Assembly (NCBI RefSeq): GCF_004114995.1
Contig: NZ_SDJP01000004.1
Coordinates: 21,510 to 85,509 of the forward strand
DNA length: 64,000 bases
Direction of reading: 5' to 3'
DNA from: Halorubrum amylolyticum
GTDB taxonomy: Archaea; Halobacteriota; Halobacteria; Halobacteriales; Haloferacaceae
The translations under genes and the position numbers were made by a program. Below the pieces are notes generated by a model. The model ran no database searches, had not been told where the DNA came from, and saw nothing but the letters and a program-made list of their open reading frames with translations. Positions within the stretch are counted from its first letter, which is position 1. Each line of letters starts with the position of its first letter. This document shows positions 7,591 through 16,349 of this stretch, piece after piece.

Positions 7591-8454
7591 ATGTCAAGTA
7601 AGAACGTCTCCAGTGAAGTAGTTTCGGTCGATGAACAGGCTTTCGAGAAACACGATGAAGTTGAGGTCGACGAGGATGGGTTCGAAGTCGTCGACGAGAC
7701 CCCGGAGTTCCGGGCGACGGTCGACATGGAAGTGCAGGCGAAAGTCGATTCCAACCACCCAGATGCGCGGGTCAAGGAAGGCCCGGATCACATGTTCGGG
7801 AAGACTCTCGAACAGGAGGAACGCATCGAGGCACGGGAGGCCGAGTTGGAGCACATCAGTGCCCAGGCGGAACTCAGTGAGCAGGAGGGACGCGCGAAGC
7901 GGACGCGGGAGGTCGTCGTAGAGCAGTGTGGCCGAGACGAGCCCGAACCGGTGGAGCGCACGGATCCCCGAGAAAAGCTGACGCAGGAGGAACTCGCGGC
8001 GGTGAACAAGCAGGCGATGCGGATCAGCGACGAAGTGCAGGGCGGCTGGTCGAGAGCGGTCGTCGCGAAGCAGTTGGCCGAGAAGGTGCAGCGCGGCCAG
8101 GACGTGACGAAGGCGGTGCTGGAGACGTTGGAGGAACTGAAGGCGGTCCCCGGTGCAATCGTGCCCATCGCGGATGTGCCGGACGTCCCAGTCGGGGAGG
8201 TGACGGTCCAGGGTGAAATCACCGAGCTCTGGACTCCAAGTGACAACTCGATTCAACAAGTCGGGCTCATCGAGGACGAGAGCGGGCGAACGAAATTCAC
8301 GATCTGGGAGAAGAGCGGGAAAACGGTGGTTCGAGAGGGGCAAACGGTCAGATTCAGAGCGGTCAAGAAGAACTGGTATCAGGGCCGGTGCAGTCTCGCG
8401 ATCACGGGCTGGTCGAGGATCGAATTCCCAGATCGCGGCCGCTGGTGGGAATAG
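7591..8454 (+). CDS. OB-fold (RPA-like) single-stranded DNA-binding protein, 287 aa
   Basis: The N-terminal half is highly charged and helical. An OB fold occupies about residues 195-280: VPVGEVTVQGEITELW, QVGLIEDESGRTKFTIW, GQTVRFRAVKKNWYQGRCSLAI. This matches the RPA-type ssDNA-binding fold common on haloarchaeal plasmids. It probably coats single strands during replication or repair of the replicon. A T-run terminator follows directly, so it is likely transcribed alone. A TFB gene follows. Confidence 0.75.
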   Translation: MSSKNVSSEVVSVDEQAFEKHDEVEVDEDGFEVVDETPEFRATVDMEVQAKVDSNHPDARVKEGPDHMFGKTLEQEERIEAREAELEHISAQAELSEQEGRAKRTREVVVEQCGRDEPEPVERTDPREKLTQEELAAVNKQAMRISDEVQGGWSRAVVAKQLAEKVQRGQDVTKAVLETLEELKAVPGAIVPIADVPDVPVGEVTVQGEITELWTPSDNSIQQVGLIEDESGRTKFTIWEKSGKTVVREGQTVRFRAVKKNWYQGRCSLAITGWSRIEFPDRGRWWE

Positions 8455-8456
8455 CC

Positions 8457-8477
8457 GGGGCGACGCGCCCCTTTTTT
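8457..8477 (+). terminator. Hairpin plus T6 terminator
   Basis: GGGGCG, loop ACG, CGCCCC and then six T residues lie two bases after the stop of the OB-fold gene. An oligo-T stretch is the archaeal termination signal; the hairpin may help or protect the 3' end. Confidence 0.7.
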
Positions 8478-8611
8478 GCTGGTGTGTAGCGGTCACCGCC
8501 ACCTCCCACCACCTCCACGGTCCGGGCTGCTCACGGCGCTACGCGCCGTTGCGCGGCCGGGCTTTCGCCACCGCAGTCCATCGGTGTCAGCGCCGTCCTC
8601 CGTGGTGTGTA

Positions 8612-8637
8612 TTTGCCCCCCTGATGGGTGAGGGGCA
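8612..8637 (+). promoter_or_regulatory. GC hairpin leader element, variant, before the TFB gene
   Basis: GCCCC (8615-8619) pairs with GGGGC (8632-8636) about 45 bp before the ATG at 8680. It resembles the leader hairpins found before many accessory genes in this window but lacks the full T-tract, so it is a weaker member. Confidence 0.45.
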
Positions 8638-8679
8638 TTCCGAGAGGCGCGATTTGCGTGTATCCCCTCGTGTGTATTC

Positions 8680-9606
8680 ATGGCAACCAGAGACATCTAC
8701 GAGACGGCGTTCGACGAAGACGTCCAGACGGAATCGAGTGCGAACCAGTGTCCCGAGTGCGACGGCCGGGTCACCACCAATGCGATTGAAACCATTTGCG
8801 AGGACTGTGGCCTGGTCATCGACGAACAGCGTATCGATCACGGGCCGGAGTGGCGAGGGTTCGACGAAGACGAACGGGAGCGCACGGGCGCTCCGTTGAC
8901 GGCGGCACGACACGATCGAGGGTTGTCGACGGAGATCGGCCGCGGGACCGATGCGAACGGGAACGAACTCTCAGGACAGAAGCGACGGCGGCTCGCTCGG
9001 ATGCGGCGTGAACAGACCCGTGGAAGGTTTCAGTCGAAAGCCGAACGCAACCTTGCACACGGGCTTAGTGAAGTCCGCCGGATCAGTAGTGCGCTCGAAC
9101 TATCCGAGACGATCCGTGACCAGGCCTGCCAGCTATTCCGCAGCGCTCAGAACGAGGACCTCCTGCAGGGCCGGTCGATCGAGGCGATGGCCGCCGCGAG
9201 TGTCTACGGCGCGTGTCGGTGTAATGGGCGGCCGCGAACGCTCGACGACATCACCGAGTCGGCGCGCGTCGAGCAATCGCGGGTGACGAACGCATACACG
9301 ACGCTGAATACGGAACTTGGCCTGCCAGCCCAACCCGTGACGCCGAGTGCGTTCGTTCCGCGGTTGGCCTCGGAGCTCGACGTCTCCGATCAGATCCGGC
9401 AGCGGGCTCGGCAGTTGGCGGAAGCATCCGAATCGACCGGAGCAATCACGGGGGTTCGGCCATCCGGATTCGCCGCAGCCTGTCTGTACAAGGCCGGACG
9501 CGAAGACGGGAGGTGGCTCACCCAATCGGACGTCGCTGACGTTGCGAACGTCTCGGTAGTCACCGTGCGGACCCACCGCGACGCGCTGGACGAACTGGCT
9601 GTCTAA
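8680..9606 (+). CDS. tfb: Transcription initiation factor IIB (TFB), 308 aa
   Basis: It has an N-terminal zinc ribbon with Cys24, Cys27, Cys40 and Cys43 (CPECDGR, CEDCG), then a B-finger region with RRRLARMRREQ, then two cyclin repeats (about 110-205 and 210-305) ending in an HTH (SQSDVADVANVSVVTVRTHRD). TFB recruits RNA polymerase to the TBP-bound promoter. Haloarchaea carry several TFBs, and plasmid copies can redirect transcription to particular promoters. Length is normal for the family. Confidence 0.93.
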   Translation: MATRDIYETAFDEDVQTESSANQCPECDGRVTTNAIETICEDCGLVIDEQRIDHGPEWRGFDEDERERTGAPLTAARHDRGLSTEIGRGTDANGNELSGQKRRRLARMRREQTRGRFQSKAERNLAHGLSEVRRISSALELSETIRDQACQLFRSAQNEDLLQGRSIEAMAAASVYGACRCNGRPRTLDDITESARVEQSRVTNAYTTLNTELGLPAQPVTPSAFVPRLASELDVSDQIRQRARQLAEASESTGAITGVRPSGFAAACLYKAGREDGRWLTQSDVADVANVSVVTVRTHRDALDELAV

Positions 9607-9705
9607 CGCCCACACTGCTGATTTCGGTTGTATGTCTGTAGGCTGATTGATGTGAGAGCCATTGTTTAAATCCGAAGACGAAGCATGATACGGCCAGATC
9701 ACTCT

Positions 9706-10593
9706 ATGACCGACCAGTACGCCGACTACGAAGCCCTCCGACCGCTCGGTGAAGCGACCCAAGTTCCCGACGACCAACTCGCCAGTAGTAGTGGCGAGCC
9801 CCGGCGGCAACGCTCTGGTGGCGTCGATACGGACTATCCAGACGGCCCGACAGCAGACGAGACCGAGTGCGCTTCCTGTGGAGCGTCGATCCCCGCTGGC
9901 CAGTCGAAGTGCCGGTTCTGTCTCACGAACCATCTCGAAGGAGCCGACGACCAGGACACATCGAATGCCGAACGGACTCTCCTCCACGTCATCCAGCTGC
10001 TCGTAGAGGCGTCGACGTTCTACTGCGCCGTCGGGAGGGGATCTGCTGCGGCCACCCTCCTCGCGAAGGGAGATGATGACCCAGTAGTCGATGACTGCAA
10101 GCTAATCTACGATCTCGACGAGGAACCGGCCCCACAGCTTGTTGATCAGTGGCCCTCGCTCCCCTCGGCGACACGGGTCACGTCTGAATGTGGTAATCAG
10201 CTGCTCGCGGCTGCTCGTGAGCGGACGGCGTGGACAGAGACGACGCAGTCCCGTCACGACGGCGAGCACGCGACGTTTCTCTACGACGAAACCGGGAGCG
10301 AGGTTCGCACCGAAGCTCGTCTTGCAAGCCTACGTGAGGACGCAGACGACGACCTCTGGCTGGTGCCAGCGATTGCGCTCCAGGAATCCGTTGACAAGAC
10401 CGATACCGAACAGCCACTACGTGAGCGTCCAAACAGAACTCACCTCGAGTGTCGGGAGTGTGGTCGGGAGACTAAGCATCGATTTCGCGAATTCGAGACC
10501 GTCCACGATGACGAGTGGACCGGGCAGCCCATGTGGGAGTGTCAGCGATGCGGGACACCCCGCTATGGGCCCGAACCCGAAGCCAGTCAGTAG
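9706..10593 (+). CDS. Protein with two zinc ribbons, 295 aa
   Basis: An N-terminal zinc finger (CASCGASIPAGQSKCRFC, about residues 51-68) and a C-terminal ribbon (CRECGRETKHRF then CQRCGTPRYG) flank a middle domain of unknown fold. The ATG at 9706 was preferred over 9685 because the family-like N-terminus MTDQYADYEALRPLG starts there. Proteins of this build recur on haloarchaeal plasmids; I weakly recall the legacy label biosurfactant protein 1 and did not verify it. Function unknown, nucleic-acid binding possible. Confidence 0.7.
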   Translation: MTDQYADYEALRPLGEATQVPDDQLASSSGEPRRQRSGGVDTDYPDGPTADETECASCGASIPAGQSKCRFCLTNHLEGADDQDTSNAERTLLHVIQLLVEASTFYCAVGRGSAAATLLAKGDDDPVVDDCKLIYDLDEEPAPQLVDQWPSLPSATRVTSECGNQLLAAARERTAWTETTQSRHDGEHATFLYDETGSEVRTEARLASLREDADDDLWLVPAIALQESVDKTDTEQPLRERPNRTHLECRECGRETKHRFREFETVHDDEWTGQPMWECQRCGTPRYGPEPEASQ

Positions 10594-10606
10594 AGACGGC
10601 GTCAGT

Positions 10607-10647
10607 TTAACCAACGGATCCTGATATCGATTCGTTCTGTTGGTTAA
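10607..10647. promoter_or_regulatory. Paired inverted-repeat operator, copy 2
   Basis: TTAACCAACG (10607-10616) and TGTTGGTTAA (10638-10647) with a 21-nt spacer. It starts 14 bp after the stop of the zinc-ribbon gene and lies 88 bp before the ATG at 10736. Confidence 0.85.
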
Positions 10648-10700
10648 CTGGAGGTCAGTTCGTGATCACTCCCGAACCGCCCCGCTGACTGCCCGCCGGT

Positions 10701-10732
10701 GTTTTTTCGCGCCGTAAATTGGCGGAGGCGCA
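10701..10732 (+). promoter_or_regulatory. T-tract plus GC hairpin leader, before 10736
   Basis: A run of six T is followed by GCGCC, which can pair either with the near GGCG (10721-10724) or the far GGCGC (10727-10731). It ends 3 bp before the start codon, so the pairing could cover the translation start. Confidence 0.65.
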
Positions 10733-10735
10733 CAC

Positions 10736-10924
10736 ATGGACCCACGAGACACCCCCGGCTATCGACTCCACCGCGCGCTCAGTAGCCTCACCAGTATCGA
10801 CAGCGACCAATTGGAGCCCGCTGATCAAGAGCGAATTAGCACCGCGACGACGCTCCTCGAGCAGGTAGATTTTCTCACCCAACCGAATACGACGAGGGAC
10901 GGTGACGTCAACAGAGAATCCTGA
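10736..10924 (+). CDS. Small helical protein, 62 aa
   Basis: It begins MDPRDTPGYRLHRALSSLTS and is acidic and probably all helical. It has both an inverted-repeat operator (copy 2) and a hairpin leader upstream, which supports it as a real gene despite its size. No function can be assigned. Confidence 0.6.
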   Translation: MDPRDTPGYRLHRALSSLTSIDSDQLEPADQERISTATTLLEQVDFLTQPNTTRDGDVNRES

Positions 10925-10981
10925 CAGCTCGACGCGTCGGCAGCGCAACGTCATGTGGCCGTCACAGCGTGAGCAGTTGCT

Positions 10982-11008
10982 CGCCCCCTGAAGGGGTGCG
11001 GGGGCGCG
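10982..11008 (+). promoter_or_regulatory. GC hairpin leader, before 11031
   Basis: CGCCCCC (10982-10988) pairs perfectly with GGGGGCG (11000-11006); alternatively CCCC pairs with the nearer GGGG (10993-10996) around a TGAA loop. It lies 23 bp before the start codon. Confidence 0.65.
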
Positions 11009-11030
11009 AGACAGCTCCCGAGAACAATCC

Positions 11031-11411
11031 ATGGCAACACTCCAAGCCGCAACGACATCGACCGGCGCGCTCGTATCGGATCCACAGGCAGTCCGCGAGC
11101 TCTGTGAGAACCACTGCTTCGGGACGCTCAACTGGGAGGTGGACGACGACGGCGAACTGATCATCTGGGGCTACGACAGCTTCGACGTGTACGAGGCTCG
11201 TGAGAACGGGCTTCCTGACTACGACGGTGGCATCGTCACCCACGAGTTCCTCCGGTCGCTCGCAGAATATCTCGAACCGGACGAAGAATTCGACATTCAG
11301 ACAGCCGGATTTACCAAGTGCCGATTTCCCGTGCTGGCGAAACGGTACGTCGTCCGCGACGGTGAGGTCCTGTACGCGGACCTCAGTTCCCCCGAACCGA
11401 TCGACGAGTAG
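11031..11411 (+). CDS. Uncharacterised protein, 126 aa
   Basis: An acidic protein with alternating strands and helices (FGTLNWEVDDDGELIIWGYD, FPVLAKRYVVRDGEVLYADL). No known motif. It is preceded by a hairpin leader and followed by another before the DUF6735-like gene, so it belongs to the leader-controlled gene set. Confidence 0.65.
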   Translation: MATLQAATTSTGALVSDPQAVRELCENHCFGTLNWEVDDDGELIIWGYDSFDVYEARENGLPDYDGGIVTHEFLRSLAEYLEPDEEFDIQTAGFTKCRFPVLAKRYVVRDGEVLYADLSSPEPIDE

Positions 11412-11412
11412 C

Positions 11413-11445
11413 GTTGTTCGTCCCCCGGGAGGGGTGCGGGGCGAT
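11413..11445 (+). promoter_or_regulatory. GC hairpin leader, before 11480
   Basis: CCCC (11422-11425) can pair with GGGG at 11431-11434 or with GGGG at 11438-11441, the same two-way layout as other copies. It starts directly after the stop of the upstream gene. Confidence 0.6.
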
Positions 11446-11479
11446 CCAGTCGTGGGTCGTCCTGCGAGGTGATTGTTCA

Positions 11480-12142
11480 ATGGGCCACCGCGCACTCGTT
11501 GCGTACGAACGAACTGACGGACAGTACACGCTCCACTACTCTCATTGGGGTGCAGCAAATCTCAAGCTCAAGCACCGAATCTCGGCCGAAACACCGTTCG
11601 GTGGCGACGACACCGACTCAAAGTGGGCGAAACAGCTGCTGGCGGAACTGGCCGATGGCCTCGAGGTAGATGCCGTCGACGGCTACCTCGCCGGTGAAGA
11701 TCGCCCGTCGACGGTCGTCGAGCCGAAGCCCCGCGCCACCGGGCTCACGCTCGAGGAGATCATCACCGACCATCTCGACTACCTCCATCACGAGGCGTTC
11801 TACGTGGTGTCACCGACCTTCGAGGTGACTGCCTACCGGACGCTGTGGTTCGGCCTGCAGTATGACTCGGAGACATTCGACCACGGTGAGACGGTCGGGA
11901 ACGGCGCGCTCGCGACCGTCCGATGGCACGACGGCGAGCCGGTCGGCGACGGGCACCTGAAGGGACAGTTCCAGGCACTGAAGGACGTCGTCGGCGATAT
12001 GGTCGACAAGGGTGTGTTCACCCAGTCGACCGCTCGCCAGTACCTCACACAGAAGCTCGGCGAGTGGGTCGGCGAGCGCCAGGAACTGCGCATCCCTGGT
12101 GGTGAATCACCGTCGAAAACTGCGTCAGTCGACCGATTATAA
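11480..12142 (+). CDS. DUF6735-like protein, 220 aa
   Basis: The N-terminus MGHRALVAYERTDGQYTLHY followed by SHWGAANLKLKHRI is characteristic of a haloarchaeal family I recognise as DUF6735. The middle has HEAFYVVSPTFEVTAYRTLW and the C-terminus is helical. The ATG at 11480 was chosen because it begins this conserved N-terminus and follows the hairpin leader. Function unknown. Confidence 0.72.
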   Translation: MGHRALVAYERTDGQYTLHYSHWGAANLKLKHRISAETPFGGDDTDSKWAKQLLAELADGLEVDAVDGYLAGEDRPSTVVEPKPRATGLTLEEIITDHLDYLHHEAFYVVSPTFEVTAYRTLWFGLQYDSETFDHGETVGNGALATVRWHDGEPVGDGHLKGQFQALKDVVGDMVDKGVFTQSTARQYLTQKLGEWVGERQELRIPGGESPSKTASVDRL

Positions 12143-12179
12143 CGCCAATCCCTTTCTGAGTCCCCACGAACGTCTGGAT

Positions 12180-12464
12180 ATGTCAGATCGGGCTGATGAC
12201 GAGGTGCGAGTATGGCTCGTCGAACGTACCTACTCCGATGATGAACAGAACCTAATCATCCTCACCTACGCGACACCCGACGGCAAACAGTATTATCGGA
12301 AAGAGCGGGCACTCACGTCCTTCACCGATATTCGAGATACGACAGCGGCAGTCGATGCGGGGCCCGGCAATCTCGGCACGGTTGATGACCCCGATCTCCA
12401 GGACCAATACGCGGCCGAAGCGCAGCGAATGCAGGAGGTCCACGACCCGAACGACGTGATCTGA
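12180..12464 (+). CDS. Uncharacterised small protein, 94 aa
   Basis: MSDRADDEVRVWLVERTYSD then LIILTYATPDGKQYYRKERA suggests a short beta-sheet domain with an acidic helical tail. The ATG at 12180 gives this N-terminus; an upstream extension would run into the preceding gene. No motif recognised. Confidence 0.62.
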   Translation: MSDRADDEVRVWLVERTYSDDEQNLIILTYATPDGKQYYRKERALTSFTDIRDTTAAVDAGPGNLGTVDDPDLQDQYAAEAQRMQEVHDPNDVI

Positions 12465-12525
12465 TGCTCACCAGTAGACGTAGTCCCGTGCCATTGGTTA
12501 TGTCGGAGGAGGCCGTAGACGGGGT

Positions 12526-13275
12526 ATGCGCGAACTCGTCTTCGCCCTCGAATACGAGCCGGGGTGCAATAGGGTGGCGGATGCCCTTGCCGACTACCCC
12601 GACGCCCGTGTCCGCTCGCTTTCGTTGCACGCGACTGCCGACCAACTTTGGCGAGTCGACCATGCCACCGGCACTCCGGACGCACTCGACGCCATCGAGG
12701 ACGCGTTTCGAAACAGCGACTACTACGCCGACTGTCTCGCCACCGAGGACTGCGGCGCCACCCAGACCACCCGCGTCCTTGACCGCACGGACGACACGCT
12801 CGTCCTCTACTCCGACTGGGAGCGAACCCCCACCTGCGCCTCGGTTCCCCACATCGCCCGCGACCATCTCGGGGACGGCGTGCTGTTCGAGACCCGTCAT
12901 GAGGGCCGCCACTACACGTGGCGACTCATCCACTCGGGCGACGGCGACGTGGCGGCATTCTTCGACTCCCTCGAGGTTGCCGTCGAAGAATGCGCTCAGA
13001 TGGAGATGCTCCGCACCGCGGACACGACGACAGCAGCTGGAGGAAGCGACGAAACACCGAGCGGATTACCCCCGGCGCAGGAAGCCGCCCTCCAAGCCGC
13101 CGTCGAACACGGCTACTACGAGTCGCCCCGCGAGGTCGATGTCGGCGAGTTGGCCGAGCATCTCGACGTGCCTCGGTCAACACTTACCTACCGGCTCCGT
13201 CGGGCGGAAGAACATTTGGCGAAGCAACACGTCGCCGGCGAGCGGGTAGCGGAAGAACGGCTGGCATCGCACTGA
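12526..13275 (+). CDS. HTH_10 (bacterio-opsin activator-type) regulator, 249 aa
   Basis: The C-terminal 55 residues (AALQAAVEHGYYESPREVDV, GELAEHLDVPRSTLTYRLRR) are a textbook HTH_10 DNA-binding domain. The N-terminal domain (about 1-160) is a sensor-like fold with Cys14, the Cys pair in DCLATEDC, and PTC near 110, possibly metal ligands. It lies directly upstream of a Zn/Cd ATPase gene, separated by a 16-bp palindrome, so it is probably that gene's metal-responsive regulator. The regulatory link is inference. Confidence 0.85.
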   Translation: MRELVFALEYEPGCNRVADALADYPDARVRSLSLHATADQLWRVDHATGTPDALDAIEDAFRNSDYYADCLATEDCGATQTTRVLDRTDDTLVLYSDWERTPTCASVPHIARDHLGDGVLFETRHEGRHYTWRLIHSGDGDVAAFFDSLEVAVEECAQMEMLRTADTTTAAGGSDETPSGLPPAQEAALQAAVEHGYYESPREVDVGELAEHLDVPRSTLTYRLRRAEEHLAKQHVAGERVAEERLASH

Positions 13276-13282
13276 CACCGCG

Positions 13283-13298
13283 GTTGGAATATTCCAAC
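13283..13298. promoter_or_regulatory. 16-bp perfect palindrome upstream of the Zn/Cd ATPase
   Basis: GTTGGAATATTCCAAC is a perfect palindrome 8 bp after the regulator gene and 37 bp before the ATPase ATG. Its place fits an operator overlapping the promoter of the ATPase gene. Confidence 0.6.
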
Positions 13299-13334
13299 AA
13301 AGACATATCGAACTCCCGCTCCTACCGTGAGGTG

Positions 13335-15698
13335 ATGACAGAGAATTCCGATGTGGATACAGCGGGACCACCGAACGGCGGCGGGCAGCGGGAGTTGACT
13401 GCCCGTCTCACGGTCCCCGAGATGGACTGTCCGTCGTGTGCGCAAAAAGTCGACAAGAGCCTCCAGCGCGTCGACGGCGTCGTTGAGGCCACGCTCCAGC
13501 CGACCACCGGGACAGCTACCATCAAGTACGATCCGGACCGGACTACCAAAGCCGACGTCGTCGCGGCGATCGAAGCCGCCGGCTATGACGTGATCGGCGG
13601 AGCAGACGACGAAACCGACGAGTCTGCCGACGGCGTCGATATCGCGCCACCTTCGGAGGTCTGGACGAGTTCTCGCGCGAAGAAGACGTGGCTCGGCGCA
13701 GCGTTCGTCATCCTTGGTCTAGTCTTCGAGTTCCTTCTCACCGGCCAGAACGTCGCGATAGCGAGCATCCTCGACTACCCGCTACACATCGCAGATGTCC
13801 TGTTCCTCGGTGCCGTCGCGGCCAGTGGCATCCCGGTCGTCCGCAGCGGGTACTACTCCGCGAAGAACCGAAGCCTCGACATCGACCTCCTGATGGGGAC
13901 AGCGATCATCGCCGCAACCGGCATCGGCTACTTCGTCGAGGCCGCGACGCTGGCCGTCCTGTTCAGCATCGCCGAACTGCTCGAGGACTATGCGATGGAC
14001 AGGGCACGGGATTCTCTGCGCGAGCTGATGGAACTCTCGCCCGACGAGGCGACCGTCCGTCGCGATGGTGAGGAAGTGACCGTTTCCGTCGAGGAGGTCG
14101 ACGTTGGCGAGACCGTCGTCGTCCGCCCTGGCGACAAGATTCCGCTCGACGGGACGGTCATCGAAGGCGAGAGTGCAGTCGACCAGTCGCCGATCACGGG
14201 CGAGAGCGTCCCCGTCGACAAGACCACCGGCGACGAGGTGTACGCCGGCGCGATCAACGAAGAGGGGTACCTCGAGGTAGAGGTCACCTCGACCGCTGGC
14301 GATTCGACGCTCTCGCGTATTATCGAAATGGTACAGGGCGCACAGGCGAAGAAGACCGAGTCTGAGCAGTTCGTCGACAGCTTCTCCGGCTACTACACAC
14401 CCCTCGTCGTCGTGCTGGCAATCCTGACCGCCGCTATCCCGCCGCTGGTTATCGCTGATCCGGTGGCGGTGGACCTAGCCGGTTACGGGTTCACCTTCGC
14501 GGGCGACTGGCAGACGTGGTTCATCCGTGGGCTCACGCTGCTGGTGATCGCCTGCCCGTGTGCGTTCGTCATCTCCACACCCGTCTCGGTGGTGTCGGGC
14601 ATCACGAGCGCCGCGAAGAACGGCGTCCTGATCAAGGGCGGAAATTACCTGGAAGCGATGGGCGAGGTCGACGCCGTCGCCGTCGACAAGACCGGGACGC
14701 TCACCAAGGGCGAACTCGCCGTCACCGACGTCGTTCCGGTGGGTGACACTACGGAGGACGATCTGCTCCGTCGCGCCGCTGGGCTGGAGCAGCGCAGTGA
14801 GCATCCCATTGCTACGGCGATTCTCGCCCGTGCTGAGGAGGCGGGCGTGGGCAACCTGCCCGACCCGACGGGTTTCGAGAGCCTCACTGGGAAGGGCATC
14901 CGCGGCGAGATCGGCGGCGAGACGTACTATGCGGGCAAGCCCGCGCTCTTCGAGGAACTGGGCTTCGACCTCGCTCGGGCACGCCGCGAGACGGACGGCG
15001 GCGTTATGACGGAAGAGGCGACCGAGGGCGAGAACGGGGCGTTCGCCGAGGATGCCCTCTCCGCGCTGGAGCGGGAGGGCAAGACTGTCGTTATCGTCGG
15101 GACGGAGTCGAAACTGCTGGGTGCGATCGCCATCGCCGACGAGGTTCGCCCGGCCTCGAAGCGGGCCGTCGAACGCCTGCACGAGCTGGGCGTCGAGCGC
15201 GTGGTGATGCTCACCGGCGACAACGAGGGCACCGCCCGCGCAATCGCCGAGCAGGTCGGGGTCGACGAGTATCGCGCAGAACTCCTGCCCGACGAGAAGG
15301 TCGACGCTGTCGAGGAGTTACAGGCAGAGTACGGTGATGTCGCGATGGTCGGTGACGGCATCAACGACGCGCCCGCGCTCGCCACCGCGGAGGTCGGCAT
15401 CGCGATGGGCGCGGCCGGCACCGACACCGCTCTCGAGACGGCCGATATTGCGTTGATGGGCGACGACGTCGGGAAACTCCCGTACCTGTACGACCTGTCG
15501 CATACGGCCAACGGGGTGATCCGGCAGAACATCTGGGCGAGTCTCGGCGTGAAGTTCCTGCTCGCGCTGGGCGTGCCACTGGGGCTGGTCAGCGTTGCGT
15601 TGGCGGTCGTTGTCGGTGATATGGGGATGAGCCTCGGTGTCACCGGGAACGCGATGCGGTTGTCGCGAATCGAGCCCGATCGGTTCTCCGACACCTGA
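13335..15698 (+). CDS. P1B-type heavy-metal ATPase, Zn/Cd type, 787 aa
   Basis: An N-terminal HMA domain has MDCPSC (Cys32, Cys35). The membrane metal site is ACPCAF (Cys407-Pro-Cys409), followed by the phosphorylated Asp451 in DKTGTLTKG, TGES in the actuator domain, and [12 protein letters not shown] in the ATP-binding domain. The last helices have GDMGMSLGVTGNAMRL, like the DMG motif of ZntA/CadA P1B-2 pumps. It would export Zn2+, Cd2+ or Pb2+ across the cell membrane at the cost of ATP. The ATG at 13335 starts just before the HMA domain. Confidence 0.92.
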   Translation: MTENSDVDTAGPPNGGGQRELTARLTVPEMDCPSCAQKVDKSLQRVDGVVEATLQPTTGTATIKYDPDRTTKADVVAAIEAAGYDVIGGADDETDESADGVDIAPPSEVWTSSRAKKTWLGAAFVILGLVFEFLLTGQNVAIASILDYPLHIADVLFLGAVAASGIPVVRSGYYSAKNRSLDIDLLMGTAIIAATGIGYFVEAATLAVLFSIAELLEDYAMDRARDSLRELMELSPDEATVRRDGEEVTVSVEEVDVGETVVVRPGDKIPLDGTVIEGESAVDQSPITGESVPVDKTTGDEVYAGAINEEGYLEVEVTSTAGDSTLSRIIEMVQGAQAKKTESEQFVDSFSGYYTPLVVVLAILTAAIPPLVIADPVAVDLAGYGFTFAGDWQTWFIRGLTLLVIACPCAFVISTPVSVVSGITSAAKNGVLIKGGNYLEAMGEVDAVAVDKTGTLTKGELAVTDVVPVGDTTEDDLLRRAAGLEQRSEHPIATAILARAEEAGVGNLPDPTGFESLTGKGIRGEIGGETYYAGKPALFEELGFDLARARRETDGGVMTEEATEGENGAFAEDALSALEREGKTVVIVGTESKLLGAIAIADEVRPASKRAVERLHELGVERVVMLTGDNEGTARAIAEQVGVDEYRAELLPDEKVDAVEELQAEYGDVAMVGDGINDAPALATAEVGIAMGAAGTDTALETADIALMGDDVGKLPYLYDLSHTANGVIRQNIWASLGVKFLLALGVPLGLVSVALAVVVGDMGMSLGVTGNAMRLSRIEPDRFSDT

Positions 15699-15818
15699 CT
15701 CTGCGGCGGGAAGTGCGGGCAGGACGCTCCTCTTTCGCGACTTTCCTGCGCTCTATCGAGACAATTTGCAGTTTGTCTGGGGCAGTAGAGACTGAGCCCC
15801 ACCGCAGGCTCTGATTTG

Positions 15819-16241
15819 ATGCCCGAGAATCCAGACGACGATCCACTCCACGATTGCGAGTTAAGTCCCGACGCAGTCCTCGGGACGCGCACCTTCCACG
15901 ATGTCCTGTTCACTGACGATACCGAGACGCCGGTAAACGTGCTCACCGGCGAGACACCCGCACATTCGCAGGCGACCGTCGAGGAAGCGAAGGCGTTCGC
16001 TACGAGTATCGATACGGACACACCACAAATCGCGCTCCCGGCCTCTGTCGAGACGCAGATCGAAACCCAGAGCCAACCCTACACGGCGGCCGCGTTCTTC
16101 CACTTCAAGGCGACCGGGTCGCTCGAACTGCACCGTGCCTACCACGCCGCCTACGACTCCGACGCGTTCAGCACCGACTTCGAGGCCGACTACGAGTCGG
16201 GCGACCTGACGATCACCGTCGAGCAGACTGCCGATTCCTGA
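15819..16241 (+). CDS. Uncharacterised protein, 140 aa
   Basis: MPENPDDDPLHDCELSPDAV, then a helix-rich middle and an acidic, beta-like end (YESGDLTITVEQTAD). No recognised motif. A hairpin leader follows its stop codon and belongs to the next gene. Confidence 0.6.
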   Translation: MPENPDDDPLHDCELSPDAVLGTRTFHDVLFTDDTETPVNVLTGETPAHSQATVEEAKAFATSIDTDTPQIALPASVETQIETQSQPYTAAAFFHFKATGSLELHRAYHAAYDSDAFSTDFEADYESGDLTITVEQTADS

Positions 16242-16259
16242 ACGCGGTCTCCCGAAGCG

Positions 16260-16295
16260 AGGTTTTTCGAGCGCCGGCGATGGGTGCCGGCGCAC
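16260..16295 (+). promoter_or_regulatory. T-tract plus GC hairpin leader, before 16350
   Basis: Five T residues, then GCGCCGGC (16271-16278), loop GATGGGT, and GCCGGCGC (16286-16293): a perfect 8-bp stem. The hairpin is identical in sequence to the one at 17730-17752. It is 55 bp before the start codon. Confidence 0.7.
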
Positions 16296-16349
16296 CGAGC
16301 AGACAGCGCCGAGCGGCGCCCGGTGAGTCGGCACTCCGAGGTGAACCAG

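Noticed and set aside
7092..7601. Overlapping open frames on both strands in the 6.9-7.6 kb stretch
   Set aside because: Arg/Ala/Pro-rich, no start context, overlap the long inverted repeat, and have no family features. Treated as non-coding.
13600..15700. Long antisense open frames opposite the P1B ATPase genes, reaching over 360 codons
   Set aside because: They are mirror frames caused by the strong third-position GC bias of the real genes, and they are rich in Ser, Arg and Pro without any motif.
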